64,000 bases of DNA from Szabonella alba (GCF_016765775.1 NZ_JAESVN010000001.1:248001-312000); one strand, 5' to 3'. Shown: positions 34,435 to 43,140, counted from the stretch's first letter. The notes: generated by a model from the letters alone, not told the origin. A program made the numbers and translations.

Positions 34435-35307
34435 ATGCCCAGCTATTCCGCCCTGACCACTCTGACCGGACAGGAAGCCGCCGAGGCGCTGGCCGAAGCG
34501 ATGGAACGCATGGATCCCGCGCCCACCGGTGTCGGCGTTTTCGAGATCGAGGACGGATCGGGCCTGTGGGAGGTCGGTGCCTATTTCACCGACCCGCCGC
34601 AGGGGGCGGTGCTGGACCTGCTGGCGGCGGCGTTTGAGGCGCGGCCCTTTGCGCTGTCGGAACTGCCCGAGATCGACTGGGTGGCCAAAGTGCGCCGCGA
34701 ATTGTCACCCGTCGATGCGGGGCGGTTTTTCGTCTATGGCAGCCATGATGCCGACAAGCTGCCGCCGGGGCGCATCGCGCTACAGGTCGAGGCGACCGTG
34801 GCCTTCGGCACCGGCCATCACGGCACGACTCTGGGCTGTCTTCTGGCCTTTGACCGTCTGCTGGATCAGGGGTTTCGGCCCGCCCGCGTCGCCGATATCG
34901 GCTGCGGCACGGCGGTGCTGGCACTGGCGGCGGCGCGGACCCTGCCCGATGCGCAGATCTTCGCGTCGGATATCGACGCTGTCGCCGTCGATGTGGCCGA
35001 GGCGAATTGCGCCATCAATGGCCTTGCGGGGCGGGTGGACTGTTTTGAGGCGGCAGGGTTCGACCATCCGCGCCTGACCGCTGCCGCGCCCTTTGATCTG
35101 GTCTTTGCCAATATCCTGAAAGGCCCGCTGATCGAACTGGCCCCTGATATGGCCGGACATATCGCGCAGGGAGGCTTGTGCATCCTGTCGGGTCTCTTGG
35201 TGGTGCAGGCTGATTCCATCATCGCCGCCTATGAGGCGCAAGGCTTTGCCCTGCGGTCGCGGGACGATCTTGGCGAATGGTCAGCATTGGTGCTGGAGCG
35301 GAAATAA
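34435..35307 (+). CDS. prmA: Ribosomal protein L11 methyltransferase
   Basis: The product has 290 residues. PrmA trimethylates L11 using S-adenosylmethionine. The SAM site VADIGCGTAVLALAA, the PrmA motif FGTGHHGTTLGCL and the catalytic-region FANILKGPL identify it. The third Gly of the usual GCGTG is Ala here, a mild variation. The ATG at 34435 is preceded by only a weak ribosome site (GAGG); the in-frame upstream stretch is not family-like. Confidence 0.92.
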   Translation: MPSYSALTTLTGQEAAEALAEAMERMDPAPTGVGVFEIEDGSGLWEVGAYFTDPPQGAVLDLLAAAFEARPFALSELPEIDWVAKVRRELSPVDAGRFFVYGSHDADKLPPGRIALQVEATVAFGTGHHGTTLGCLLAFDRLLDQGFRPARVADIGCGTAVLALAAARTLPDAQIFASDIDAVAVDVAEANCAINGLAGRVDCFEAAGFDHPRLTAAAPFDLVFANILKGPLIELAPDMAGHIAQGGLCILSGLLVVQADSIIAAYEAQGFALRSRDDLGEWSALVLERK

Positions 35308-35410
35308 CCCCCTGCAATCGCGGCAAAATTCCGGCGGTTTCGGCCTCGTTTCAGGGCTTTTTGCCCAACTCAGGCCTTAATGAAGGCGTCTTATCCCAGC
35401 GTGTTTCACG

Positions 35411-35800
35411 ATGTGGATGTTTGCGATGCATGACCCCAATCTGATCGACTTCTATGACCGCGTAGGCCGGTTGCAAAAGGCCCATGCCTCGGGGCAGGGG
35501 TTTGAGGCATTGGGCACGCTGGGGCGGTCGCATTACAGCCGGAAGGAGCGCAAGCGCCGTTCGGGTCTGATCCTGCCCTTGCTGTTCGTGGCTCTGGCGG
35601 TCTTCGGGCTGAAGGCGACGATTCATTACAATGTCGGTGATCAGACCTATCAGGACCGCGTCGTCATGATGCGGCAGGGAGAGGGGTTCGACCGGCTGGG
35701 CGCGGCGCTGATGCAGGCGGATCCGGTCACGCTCTGGCTGTCGGACAGGCTGCGGGACCAGATGAGCAGCGGGGCTTGGTGGCGGCGGCCACAGGACTGA
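35411..35800 (+). CDS. Small single-pass membrane protein of unknown function
   Basis: The product has 129 residues from the ATG at 35411; an ATG at 35426 (MHDPNLIDFYDRV) is equally possible. A cytoplasmic-type N-terminus with many Lys/Arg (HYSRKERKRR) precedes one membrane helix (about 52-70). The C-terminal part is likely periplasmic (VGDQTYQDRV). It resembles hypothetical proteins seen in other Rhodobacterales, but no function is known to me. The bidirectional hairpin after it may end its transcript. Confidence 0.72.
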   Translation: MWMFAMHDPNLIDFYDRVGRLQKAHASGQGFEALGTLGRSHYSRKERKRRSGLILPLLFVALAVFGLKATIHYNVGDQTYQDRVVMMRQGEGFDRLGAALMQADPVTLWLSDRLRDQMSSGAWWRRPQD

Positions 35801-35835
35801 TCCCGCGCTGCCCCCAGCCGGGTTGACCAAAATGA

Positions 35836-35863
35836 AAAGGCCGCATCCGGAGATGCGGCCTTT
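35836..35863. terminator. Bidirectional rho-independent terminator
   Basis: A perfect 12-base-pair stem, AAAGGCCGCATC / GATGCGGCCTTT, with loop CGGA, between two convergent genes. On the minus strand it is followed by TTTTCATTTT, giving a good terminator for the DUF1127 gene; on the plus strand the T-run is only three. Confidence 0.8.
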
Positions 35864-35901
35864 GGCGTTCAGATCGGGCCTTCCGGGCCCTTCGGTGCCG
35901 A

Positions 35902-36117
35902 TCAGTTCCGGCCGAGCGCGCCGATACGGCTGATGTCATCGCGGCACAGGCCGATATCGTCCAGTTCGCGATCCGACAGACGGTCGAGCGCGTTGCGCGT
36001 CACGCGGGCGTCGTTCCAGTTGCCGATAGCGGCAAAAAGGCTGCCGACGGATTGAACGAAGCGGAAGGTGGTGATGGCGCCAAACGGCGCCGTGCGGGTC
36101 GTCTCATAGGCGGCCAT
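35902..36117 (-). CDS. DUF1127 small protein
   Basis: The product has 71 residues. The C-terminal half holds the DUF1127 motif (NALDRLSDRELDDIGLCRDDI), a basic/acidic helix pair found in small alphaproteobacterial proteins. In Rhodobacter sphaeroides a DUF1127 gene (ccaF1) is stress-induced, binds RNA and heads a transcript that yields regulatory RNAs; whether this one does is not known. A plausible promoter lies at 36176-36204 and a strong terminator at 35836. Confidence 0.9.
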   Translation of the reverse strand: MAAYETTRTAPFGAITTFRFVQSVGSLFAAIGNWNDARVTRNALDRLSDRELDDIGLCRDDISRIGALGRN

Positions 36118-36175
36118 GGCGGTGTTCCTTGTTCATAAACTGCCTGAATTGGCAGCAGGGTTGTTCGATGACAGC

Positions 36176-36204
36176 GAGATAATCGTGCTGCATGCGCAAA
36201 GCAA
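36176..36204 (-). promoter_or_regulatory. Candidate promoter for the DUF1127 gene
   Basis: On the minus strand TTGCTT (36204-36199) and TATCTC (36181-36176) are separated by 17 bases, the ideal spacing for a housekeeping-type promoter. It would start a leader of about 50 bases that contains the CTGCC/GGCAG hairpin. Confidence 0.4.
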
Positions 36205-36304
36205 TCCGGGGAAATCGCATTCCTGAAATGCAGGCGGCGCATGGGTCGAGATCCGAAAAACGCCTTTTTTTATTGGGCGCAATGCCGTTCCGTCGCTGGC
36301 CGGT

Positions 36305-36325
36305 TGCAAAATGTCGCTTTTTGCA
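36305..36325. promoter_or_regulatory. TGCAAAA inverted repeat
   Basis: TGCAAAA and TTTTGCA, 7 bases each, flank TGTCGCT in the DUF1127/ruvC spacer. It could be an operator; the half-site resembles TTGCAAAG elements near 40154 and 40228. Confidence 0.3.
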
Positions 36326-36366
36326 TCCGCAGCATTCCGGGGTGCGATGCTGCCTGACCCCGCTGT

Positions 36367-36388
36367 ATTGACCCTTGATTGACCCTTG
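36367..36388 (+). repeat. 11-base perfect tandem repeat
   Basis: ATTGACCCTTG occurs twice in direct succession. Each unit contains TTGACC, a good -35-like hexamer. A possible promoter for ruvC, TTGGCG (36386-36391) and CTAGTC (36409-36414) with a 17-base spacer, begins at its end. Confidence 0.45.
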
Positions 36389-36441
36389 GCGGATGTTCCC
36401 TGTTCGTGCTAGTCCTTGCGGAACAAGAATAGGGGGCGGTC

Positions 36442-36954
36442 TTGCGGGTGATCGGCATTGATCCGGGTTTGCGCAATCTGGGCTGGGGCGTGATCGACGT
36501 CGCGGGCGCGCGCATCAGCCATGTCGCGAACGGTATCTGCCATTCCGACGCAGGGGATGGAGAGCTGGCCGCGCGCCTGCTGCGGCTGCACCGTGAACTG
36601 ACCGAGGTGATGCTGCGCTACGCCCCCGAGGCGGCGGCGGTTGAACATACATTCGTGAACAAGGATGCGGTGGCGACGCTGAAATTGGGGCAGGCGCGCG
36701 GCATCGCGCTGCTGGTTCCGGCGCAGGCGGGGCTTGTGGTGGGGGAATATGCGCCCAATGCGGTGAAGAAAACCGTGGTGGGGGTCGGCCATGCCGCCAA
36801 GGCGCAGGTCGATCACATGGTGCGGCTGCATCTGCCGGGGGTGACGATTGCCGGGCCGGATGCGGCGGATGCGCTGGCCATCGCGATCTGCCATGCGCAT
36901 CACCTGCAATCGGCGGGCCGGTTGCAGGATGCGCTGCGGAGGGCGGCGGGATGA
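36442..36954 (+). CDS. ruvC: Holliday junction resolvase
   Basis: The product has 170 residues. RuvC cuts Holliday junctions with RuvAB. The N-terminal [16 protein letters not shown] holds the first catalytic Asp; [10 protein letters not shown] supplies a catalytic Glu and [13 protein letters not shown] the C-terminal acidic residues. The start codon is TTG at 36442, with AGGGGGCGG upstream; it gives the standard RuvC N-terminus. The stop overlaps ruvA by 4 bases. Confidence 0.96.
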   Translation: MRVIGIDPGLRNLGWGVIDVAGARISHVANGICHSDAGDGELAARLLRLHRELTEVMLRYAPEAAAVEHTFVNKDAVATLKLGQARGIALLVPAQAGLVVGEYAPNAVKKTVVGVGHAAKAQVDHMVRLHLPGVTIAGPDAADALAIAICHAHHLQSAGRLQDALRRAAG

Positions 36955-37640
36955 TCGGCAGGATTGCGGGGCGGTTGGAGTATCGCGGCAGCGATCATGT
37001 GCTGATCGATGTACGCGGCGTGGGCTATATCGTGCATGTCTCGGACCGCACCCTTGCCGCAATGCCGGGGCCGGGAGAGGCGGTGGCGCTTTATACCGAG
37101 CTTCTGGTGCGTGAGGATCTGCTGCAGCTTTTCGGCTTCCCGACGCTGCTGGAAAAGGAATGGCACCGGCTGCTGGTCACGGTGCAGGGGGTCGGGGCCA
37201 AGGCCGCGATGGCCATTCTGGGCACGTTGGGGGCCGAGGGCGTGGCGCGCGCCATCGCGCTTGGTGATGCGCGGGCCGTGCAAGCCGCGCCGGGCATCGG
37301 CCCGAAGATCGCGCAGCGCGTGGTGCTGGAACTGAAATCGAAGGCGCCTGACGCCATGGCGCTGGCCGCCAATCCCGCCCTGACCACCAGCACCGCCGCC
37401 GGTGACGATGTGCTGGAACCCGTAACTGCCGCCGAACCGCCGCGCCGGACCAAAGCCGCCGCCCCGGTGGCCCCGACCCGTGCCGCCCATAGCGCCGAGG
37501 CGCTTTCGGCGCTGCTGAACCTTGGTTACGGGCAGGGCGATGCGGCGCAGGCGGTGGCACAGGCCGCGGGTGAGACGCCTGAGGCCGGAACGGCCGATCT
37601 GATCCGCGCAGCCCTGCGCCTGCTGGCCCCGAAGGGCTGA
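36951..37640 (+). CDS. ruvA: Holliday junction branch migration protein RuvA
   Basis: The product has 229 residues. RuvA binds the junction as a tetramer and loads the RuvB motor. The OB-fold N-terminus ([13 protein letters not shown]), two helix-hairpin-helix motifs ([29 protein letters not shown]) and the C-terminal RuvB-contact domain ([16 protein letters not shown]) are present, linked by a Pro/Ala-rich spacer. It is co-transcribed with ruvC. ruvB, normally next, is 2.8 kb away. Confidence 0.96.
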   Translation: MIGRIAGRLEYRGSDHVLIDVRGVGYIVHVSDRTLAAMPGPGEAVALYTELLVREDLLQLFGFPTLLEKEWHRLLVTVQGVGAKAAMAILGTLGAEGVARAIALGDARAVQAAPGIGPKIAQRVVLELKSKAPDAMALAANPALTTSTAAGDDVLEPVTAAEPPRRTKAAAPVAPTRAAHSAEALSALLNLGYGQGDAAQAVAQAAGETPEAGTADLIRAALRLLAPKG

Positions 37641-37711
37641 GCCCGCAACCGGCAGGTCTTGCAGCCCTGCCGCTGCCCGCCCATATCCTGCACCGTGCAA
37701 GGGAGTGTGCG

Positions 37712-38623
37712 ATGACCGGATATGCCAAGACATTCATGCTGATGGCGGCGCTGACAGCGCTGTTCATGGGGATCGGCGCGCTGATCGGCGGGGCGGCGGG
37801 CGCGATGATCGCGCTGCTGGTCGCGGGCGGCATGAACCTTTACGGCTGGTGGAACTCCGACAAGGCCGTGCTGCGGATGCATGGCGCGCGTGAGGTGACC
37901 GAAGCGACCGCGCCCGATCTGGTGCAGATGGTCCATGGGCTGGCCGACAAGGCCGGAATGCCGCGCCCCAAAGTCTATGTCATCGACACTGATCAGCCCA
38001 ATGCCTTTGCCACCGGGCGCAACCCCGAAAACGCCGCTGTCGCCGCGACCACTGGCCTTCTGCGCAGCCTGACGCCCGAAGAGGTGGCGGGCGTCATGGC
38101 GCATGAACTGGCCCATATCGCCAATCGCGACACGCTGATCATGACCATGACCGCCAGTTTCGCGGGGGCGATCTCTATGCTGGCGAATTTCGCGATGTTT
38201 TTCGGCAGCCGCGACCGGCCCGGCGGGATCATCGGCACATTGGCCCTGATGATCCTTGCCCCGCTTGCGGCGGCACTGGTGCAGATGGCGATTTCCCGGT
38301 CCCGCGAATATGAGGCCGACCGCGTGGGGGCCGAGATCTGCGGGCGGCCCGACTGGCTGGCTTCGGCGCTGGCCAAGATCTCGCAACTGGCCGCACGGGT
38401 CGAGAACCCGGCGGCCGAGCGGAACCCTGCCACTGCGCATATGTTCATCATCAACCCGCTGCATCCCGAAACGCATACGGCAGACAAGCTGTTCTCGACC
38501 CATCCCAATACCGCGAACCGCATTGCCGAACTGCGCAAGATGGCGCCTTCCGGGCCGGTCGCCGGTTCGATGCCCCGTTCCGGCACGCGATCAGGTGCTG
38601 CAAGGCCCGGGCCCTGGTCCTGA
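37712..38623 (+). CDS. htpX: HtpX-type membrane zinc metalloprotease
   Basis: The product has 303 residues. HtpX degrades damaged inner-membrane proteins alongside FtsH. Two N-terminal and two central membrane helices, the zinc site HELAH (131-135) and the later third ligand region REYEADRVG are clear. The C-terminus ends in a low-complexity Ser/Gly/Pro tail. The ATG follows AAGGGAGTGTGCG. It sits between ruvA and ruvB, an unusual place. Confidence 0.94.
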   Translation: MTGYAKTFMLMAALTALFMGIGALIGGAAGAMIALLVAGGMNLYGWWNSDKAVLRMHGAREVTEATAPDLVQMVHGLADKAGMPRPKVYVIDTDQPNAFATGRNPENAAVAATTGLLRSLTPEEVAGVMAHELAHIANRDTLIMTMTASFAGAISMLANFAMFFGSRDRPGGIIGTLALMILAPLAAALVQMAISRSREYEADRVGAEICGRPDWLASALAKISQLAARVENPAAERNPATAHMFIINPLHPETHTADKLFSTHPNTANRIAELRKMAPSGPVAGSMPRSGTRSGAARPGPWS

Positions 38624-38659
38624 GCCCGGGTATCGCGCGGCGGTGCTGACCGGGTCCGG

Positions 38660-39283
38660 TCAGGTCGAACGCAGCAGAACCTTGGCCGAACCGACGGCAC
38701 CCGCGATGCGGCGATAGCCTTCAATTGAGGGGGCGCCCCCGGAAGACCGCAGAAGCAGCGTTTCCGTACGTTCAAGGATCGCGGCAGCCTGCGATTTCAC
38801 GGCGGCCTGCCGGGTCGGATTGACCGGCACCAGCGGGCGGCCGGTGGCGATGCCGCCGGGAATGCGCGCCCGGGCCGGGGGCAGGGCGCTGTCGGCATTG
38901 GCGCGGGCCAGATCCGACAATTCGCGCGACGCCTCTGCAAGCTGCGACCGGGCCTCGGCCAGATCGGCCGTCGCGGGCATATCGCGCGCTATGCGGTCCA
39001 GACGCTCGGCCATGCAATCCAGCGTATAGGCATCGCCGGGCAGGCTGGCGCAGAAACTGGTCGCGGCCTCGATCTGCGAGGCGACCTGTGCGGCATTGGC
39101 CGAGGTCGCCGCACTGCCCGTGCCGCCGGTCGTCGGATCGGGTGTCGGTGCAGGTGTGGGGATGACCGGCACGAAAACGGGAAAACCGCCAACGCCGCCG
39201 ACCGGGGTCTTGCCCGCAAGGGCCGGTCCCGACAGGGCAAATGCTGCCGTCAGGCCAAGGATGATACGTGCTTGCGCGGCCAT
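38660..39283 (-). CDS. Exported protein of unknown function (envelope pair, distal gene)
   Basis: The product has 207 residues. Signal peptide with cleavage near GPALAG (about residue 23), then a Gly/Pro/Thr-rich linker (VPVIPTPAPTPDPTTGG) and a helical, Ala-rich domain (about 60-200) with two cysteines (SFCAS, LDCMAE) that could form a disulfide. The ATG at 39283 is chosen over the frame's earlier ATG (39304) because GGGAGATAGGA precedes it. It follows the next gene by 4 bases, so they are one operon. No family recognised. Confidence 0.75.
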   Translation of the reverse strand: MAAQARIILGLTAAFALSGPALAGKTPVGGVGGFPVFVPVIPTPAPTPDPTTGGTGSAATSANAAQVASQIEAATSFCASLPGDAYTLDCMAERLDRIARDMPATADLAEARSQLAEASRELSDLARANADSALPPARARIPGGIATGRPLVPVNPTRQAAVKSQAAAILERTETLLLRSSGGAPSIEGYRRIAGAVGSAKVLLRST

Positions 39284-39287
39284 GGTC

Positions 39288-40049
39288 CTATCTCCCGAAA
39301 ACATTGGCGACAGCCCAGGTGGCGGTCAGCGTGACACGGCGGCTGTCCCTGCGGTCGGTGACATCATTGACCGCGAAGGTGAAGTTCAGCCCCTCGACCC
39401 CCGGCGCCTTGACGCCGAGCCCCAGATCCAGCGCCTCACTGGTCCAGGCGGCGCTGGCGGCCAGATGCGGCGTCAGCCCGATCCCGACCCCCGCGAAGAT
39501 CCCCGGATCATTGTCATTGTTGCGGATATGAGATCCGCCCCCGAGGGTCAGCATCAGCGGATGCACATCCGCGCCGATCCGCACCGAGGTGAAGCTGGTC
39601 AGCGCCACGGTGCCCGACACATCCTGCCCCTTCACATCGCCCCAGGGGGCAAGATAATCGGCGGACGCGCCCAGATAGGTGGTCCACTGGCCGGTGCCAA
39701 TGCGGCGCGATGCCTTGATGCTGAAGGATCCCGCATCGCCGAAATCGCGGCTGAGCGAGGCGATGGAGGCGGTGACCTGAACACCGATACCGTCTTCGGC
39801 ACTGCCCAGTCCGAAGCCAAGCGCAAGCGAGCCGTCATTGTCGCGGATCGCGGTGCCTGTGCGTCGGTCCGTCAGGGCAAGCGAGCCAAAGACCATGCCA
39901 CCCGGTGCAACCGTGCCCGAGGGAATGCCGATCAGGGTCAGGTGTTTGCGACTGTCCTGTGCTGCAGCGGGCAGCGCCGTGGCGATCAGCGCCGTGGCGG
40001 CCAGCGTCAGCGCGGTAAGGGAAACGGGGCGTTTCGGGCCATGGGCCAT
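39288..40049 (-). CDS. Exported beta-rich protein, possible outer-membrane barrel
   Basis: The product has 253 residues. Signal peptide cleaved near LPAAAQD (about residue 31). The mature part has alternating hydrophobic/polar strands and Gly/aromatic pairs ([36 protein letters not shown]), which suggests a small outer-membrane beta-barrel; however it ends in VFGR rather than the usual terminal Phe, so this is uncertain. The ATG at 40049 follows AAAGGCAG. It is divergent from ruvB across 361 bases that contain palindromic TTGCAA sites. Confidence 0.72.
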   Translation of the reverse strand: MAHGPKRPVSLTALTLAATALIATALPAAAQDSRKHLTLIGIPSGTVAPGGMVFGSLALTDRRTGTAIRDNDGSLALGFGLGSAEDGIGVQVTASIASLSRDFGDAGSFSIKASRRIGTGQWTTYLGASADYLAPWGDVKGQDVSGTVALTSFTSVRIGADVHPLMLTLGGGSHIRNNDNDPGIFAGVGIGLTPHLAASAAWTSEALDLGLGVKAPGVEGLNFTFAVNDVTDRRDSRRVTLTATWAVANVFGR

Positions 40050-40145
40050 GTTCTGCCTTTCAAAAATACTGAACCTGAATGGGCCGGGACCAGTGTGCCC
40101 TGGGATGCGCGGGAACGGCCGGGGTTCCGACCGTGGTATCAATGC

Positions 40146-40158
40146 TGCAAGGATTGCA
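40146..40158. promoter_or_regulatory. Palindrome sharing core with 5633-5649
   Basis: TGCAA-GGA-TTGCA is a perfect 5-base-arm palindrome. Its core GCAAGGATTGC is identical to that of the 17-base palindrome between the sensor kinase and ligase genes. Both sit between divergent genes, so one regulator could bind both. Confidence 0.4.
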
Positions 40159-40225
40159 AAGGAATGCGGGCCATATCAACCGTTGCTTGTGTGCCCGGCG
40201 CAATTCCGCCTGCCCTCTGTGGCAG

Positions 40226-40235
40226 CTTTGCAAAG
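40226..40235. promoter_or_regulatory. CTTTGCAAAG palindrome
   Basis: A perfect 10-base palindrome, inside the larger inverted repeat GGCAGC (40221-40226) / GCTGCC. It lies 185 bases before ruvB and carries the same TTGCAAAG word as 40154. Confidence 0.3.
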
Positions 40236-40410
40236 GCTTTCGCTGCCGTGCAGGCAGGGGCGGGGTGCAAGGCGGGCGAGACAGCACCGCAAGCAAGCAG
40301 GCGCGACCGGGCTGCAACAGGCTGGGCTCCGGCGCGCGCGTCTGAAAGGCATGATCCGGCATCCCGTCCCCCACTGGACAAAGCCCGCGCGTTCCGCGAT
40401 TGTTCCCGTC

Positions 40411-41439
40411 ATGATCGCCTCTGACCCGACACTGCGCGCAGCACCCCTGCCCGAAGATACCGATCGTGCCCTGCGGCCGCAGGTGCTGGAGGATTTCGTC
40501 GGTCAGGCCGAAGCGCGGGCCAATCTGCGCATCTTCATCGAAAGCGCACGGATGCGGGGTGAGGCGATGGACCACACGCTGTTCCACGGTCCCCCCGGTC
40601 TGGGCAAGACGACGCTGGCGCAGATCATGGCGCGCGAACTGGGGGTCGGATTCCGCATGACCTCGGGCCCTGTTCTGGCCAAGGCGGGCGATCTGGCGGC
40701 GATCCTGACCAATCTGGAACCGCGCGATGTGCTGTTCATCGACGAGATCCACCGCCTGTCCCCGGTGGTCGAGGAGGTGCTGTATCCGGCGATGGAGGAT
40801 TTCGCGCTGGATCTGGTGATCGGTGAGGGGCCCGCCGCGCGCACCGTGCGGATCGAGTTGCAGCCCTTCACGCTGGTCGGGGCGACCACCCGGCTGGGCC
40901 TGCTGACGACCCCGCTGCGCGACCGCTTCGGCATTCCCACGCGGCTGCAATTCTATACCGAGGATGAGCTTGACCTGATCGTGACGCGTGGCGCGCGGCT
41001 TCTGGGCGTTTCAAGTGTGCCGGAGGGCACGCGTGAGATCGCGCGCCGCGCCCGGGGCACGCCGCGTATCGCCGGGCGGTTGTTGCGGCGGGTCGTCGAC
41101 TTCGTGACGGTTGAGGGCGATGGCTGCCTGACGCAAGAGATTGCCGACCGCGCCCTGACCCGTCTGGGCGTCGATCATCTGGGCCTTGACGGGGCGGACC
41201 GGCGATACCTCATGCTGCTGGCCGAACATTATGGTGGCGGGCCGGTGGGTGTGGAAACCATCGCCGCCGCCCTGTCCGAGGCGCGCGACGCGATCGAAGA
41301 GGTGATCGAGCCTTATCTTCTGCAACAGGGCCTGATCCAGCGCACGCCAAGGGGCCGGATGCTGGCGGCACGGGCGTGGCGGCATATCGGACTGGAGGCG
41401 CCGAAAGCGCCGGGGCAGTCGGATCTGTTCGGGGGGTGA
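40411..41439 (+). CDS. ruvB: Holliday junction DNA helicase RuvB
   Basis: The product has 342 residues. RuvB is the AAA+ ring motor for branch migration. Walker [10 protein letters not shown], Walker [11 protein letters not shown], sensor region [19 protein letters not shown] and the C-terminal winged helix ([13 protein letters not shown]) are present. The ATG at 40411 gives [11 protein letters not shown], a typical start; the open frame upstream is spurious. It is separated from ruvCA by htpX and two envelope genes. Confidence 0.96.
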   Translation: MIASDPTLRAAPLPEDTDRALRPQVLEDFVGQAEARANLRIFIESARMRGEAMDHTLFHGPPGLGKTTLAQIMARELGVGFRMTSGPVLAKAGDLAAILTNLEPRDVLFIDEIHRLSPVVEEVLYPAMEDFALDLVIGEGPAARTVRIELQPFTLVGATTRLGLLTTPLRDRFGIPTRLQFYTEDELDLIVTRGARLLGVSSVPEGTREIARRARGTPRIAGRLLRRVVDFVTVEGDGCLTQEIADRALTRLGVDHLGLDGADRRYLMLLAEHYGGGPVGVETIAAALSEARDAIEEVIEPYLLQQGLIQRTPRGRMLAARAWRHIGLEAPKAPGQSDLFGG

Positions 41440-41509
41440 AGGGGGAGCAATGGTTGAGTGCGGTTGGCGCAGCGGCTAAACAGGCGCCGCGAACCGAATG
41501 AGGCCCCCC

Positions 41510-42160
41510 ATGACTCCCGCCGAGATCGAAGTCCGTTTCACCCGTTCCGACGGCCAGTTTTTGTTCGCCCGCTGGGGACGGCCCATCGTGCCGGTTGTCT
41601 TTGGCGTCGAGGATGAAACCCTGCGCATCGTCAAGGGCGCGGTTGAGGCGGTTGTCGCGCTGGCGGGGCACCGGATGGCGGAAACCGATCCCGAGCTTGG
41701 CGCGAACCTTATGGTGTTTTTCTGCCGTGACTGGGCGGAACTGCCGCAGGTGCCCAATCTGGACCGGATGATCCCCGATCTGGGGCCGCTTTGCGCGCGG
41801 CTTGAGGCGGCGGAGGCGAACCAGTATCGCATCTTCCGGTTTGATGAACGCGGTGCGATCCGGGCCTGTTTCGTCTTTCTGCGGATGGATGCGGCTCTGG
41901 CTGGGCTTCCGGCTGCGGATCTGGCGCTGGGGCAGGCGGCACAGATGATCCTGCTGTGGTCTGACCGGGCCTTTGCCGATACCCCGCCGCTGGCCCGGGC
42001 AGGGGATGTCGTGGTGCTGCATCCCGAGATCGGGGCGCTGATCCGGGCCGCCTATGATCCGGTCCTGCCGGCGGTTTCGCAGGATCCGGTGCATGCGCTG
42101 CGGCTGGCCGCGCGGGCCGGGCAGATTGCGGGCAGCGAACCCGACCCCGGTCAGAACTGA
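41510..42160 (+). CDS. Conserved hypothetical cytoplasmic protein
   Basis: The product has 216 residues from the ATG at 41510 (MTPAEIEVRF), which has AGG 6 bases upstream; an ATG at 41498 is possible. There is no signal or membrane segment. Segments such as EIEVRFTRSDGQFLFARWGRPI, LMVFFCRDWAELPQVPNLD and VVLHPEIGALIRAAYDP look like a folded alpha/beta protein. I do not recognise a characterised family. It lies between ruvB and the ybgC-tol cluster and overlaps the convergent next gene by 10 bases. Confidence 0.72.
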   Translation: MTPAEIEVRFTRSDGQFLFARWGRPIVPVVFGVEDETLRIVKGAVEAVVALAGHRMAETDPELGANLMVFFCRDWAELPQVPNLDRMIPDLGPLCARLEAAEANQYRIFRFDERGAIRACFVFLRMDAALAGLPAADLALGQAAQMILLWSDRAFADTPPLARAGDVVVLHPEIGALIRAAYDPVLPAVSQDPVHALRLAARAGQIAGSEPDPGQN

Positions 42161-42435
42161 CCGGCGGCGACCATGGCCATCAGCGTGACCAGCGTCAGCT
42201 TTGTGGCCAGAAACCCGACACGCGGCAGGCCCGACAGCGGCGCCTGCCCCAGCCGCAGCAGCGACACGTCAAGGGGCCGCGCGGCGACCGTCACCACCAT
42301 CGGCAGCGCGGTCAGTGCCATCATCCAGGGCAGGGCCGCCGTCAGCAGCGGCGCAAGGGCCGGAGCGGCAGATTGCGCGGCAAGGGCCGCAAGGCCCGTC
42401 GTTGCACCAAGAAGAACAATCATTCCGGTCTGCAT
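42151..42435 (-). CDS. Small hydrophobic membrane protein
   Basis: The product has 94 residues from the ATG at 42435, preceded by GGGAAAGGA. Two to three membrane helices cover most of it (MIVLLGATTGLAALAA, LPWMMALTALPMVVTVAA, LATKLTLVTLMAMVAAG). Its end overlaps the convergent upstream gene by 10 bases. The longer open frame to 42612 overlaps ybgC and is rejected. Function unknown. Confidence 0.62.
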   Translation of the reverse strand: MQTGMIVLLGATTGLAALAAQSAAPALAPLLTAALPWMMALTALPMVVTVAARPLDVSLLRLGQAPLSGLPRVGFLATKLTLVTLMAMVAAGQF

Positions 42436-42557
42436 CGTTGCATCCTTTCCCGAAGGGTCGATCAGCCGAAGATCGCTGCACAATCTGGTGGTTTCAGGGT
42501 GCATTCCGGCCCGATCTATGGCCAATTGCGGCAAAAGCCGTTTCGCAGGGGGCAACA

Positions 42558-42980
42558 ATGCAGGATAATCCGACCGGACCAGAGAGCACGACCGAAGGCC
42601 GGTTTCTTGCACGGGTCTATTACGAGGATACCGACCTTGCCGGCATCGTCTATCACGCCAATTACCTGAAATTCATCGAACGGGCCCGCAGTGAATGGTT
42701 GCGCGAGCGCGGCATCGACCAGATGGCGCTGAAGGCCGAAAGCGGCATCGTCTTTGCCGTCCGGCATCTTGAGGCGCTCTATCTGGCCCCTGCGCGCTTC
42801 GATGATATTCTGGAAATGCGCACGCGGCTGACCGCACTCTCGGGCGCGCGGATCGGACTGGATCAAAGCGTCTGGCGCGGGGATCAGTGCCTGTTCGAGG
42901 CGCGGGTGACGTTGGTCTGTCTGTCCGAACGGGGGGCCGTGCGCATCCCTGCGGCCTTGCGCGCGGCGCTGGCGCCCTGA
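42558..42980 (+). CDS. ybgC: Tol-Pal-associated acyl-CoA thioesterase
   Basis: The product has 140 residues, a hotdog-fold thioesterase that heads Tol-Pal clusters. The catalytic Asp motif YYEDTDLAGIVYHANYLKFIERAR is canonical. In other bacteria YbgC hydrolyses short-chain or phospholipid-related acyl-CoAs. The start ATG follows AGGGGGCAAC. It is 208 bases before tolQ, which has its own candidate promoter. Confidence 0.93.
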   Translation: MQDNPTGPESTTEGRFLARVYYEDTDLAGIVYHANYLKFIERARSEWLRERGIDQMALKAESGIVFAVRHLEALYLAPARFDDILEMRTRLTALSGARIGLDQSVWRGDQCLFEARVTLVCLSERGAVRIPAALRAALAP

Positions 42981-43083
42981 CCTCGCACGCGGCCCCGGCC
43001 GCCGGGCCAGACACGGGGCCGGACACCCATCCAGACCTCGAACCCCACCCGGCGCACCGCCCATTGTAACGCAATGTTTCAGC

Positions 43084-43125
43084 AAGGCCCCGCCTGTCCA
43101 CGCAGATGTGTTGGCAAGGGGCCTT
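43084..43125 (+). terminator. AAGGCCCC/GGGGCCTT inverted repeat
   Basis: Perfect 8-base arms (43084-43091 and 43118-43125) 26 bases apart, the second followed by ATTT. It could end the ybgC transcript, though the long loop and overlap with the tolQ promoter candidate make a regulatory role possible. Confidence 0.35.
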
Positions 43126-43140
43126 ATTTCGCGATAGAAT
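43111..43140 (+). promoter_or_regulatory. Candidate promoter for tolQRAB
   Basis: TTGGCA (43111-43116) and TAGAAT (43135-43140) with an 18-base spacer, 49 bases before the tolQ start. A short hairpin GGCGA-TAA-TCGCC (43156-43168) follows in the leader. Confidence 0.45.

Larger units (their letters stand above)
36118..36441. other. 324-base divergent intergenic region (DUF1127 / ruvC)
   Basis: No gene is seen. It holds a minus-strand promoter candidate (36176-36204), an inverted repeat CTGCC-TGAATT-GGCAG (36140-36155) in the presumed DUF1127 leader, an inverted repeat TGCAAAA/TTTTGCA (36305-36325), and an 11-base perfect tandem repeat ATTGACCCTTG (36367-36388) upstream of ruvC. Confidence 0.6.
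40050..40410. other. 361-base divergent intergenic region before ruvB
   Basis: No convincing gene is seen, although a frame continues from ruvB. It contains the palindrome TGCAA-GGA-TTGCA (40146-40158), the palindrome CTTTGCAAAG (40226-40235) inside a GGCAGC/GCTGCC stem, and two direct TTGCAAAG copies (40154, 40228). No clean promoter hexamer pair stands out. Confidence 0.55.

Noticed and set aside
36394-36410. Possible LexA (GTTC-N7-GTTC) box before ruvC
   Set aside because: The second half reads GTGC instead of GTTC, and no other SOS box is seen in the window.
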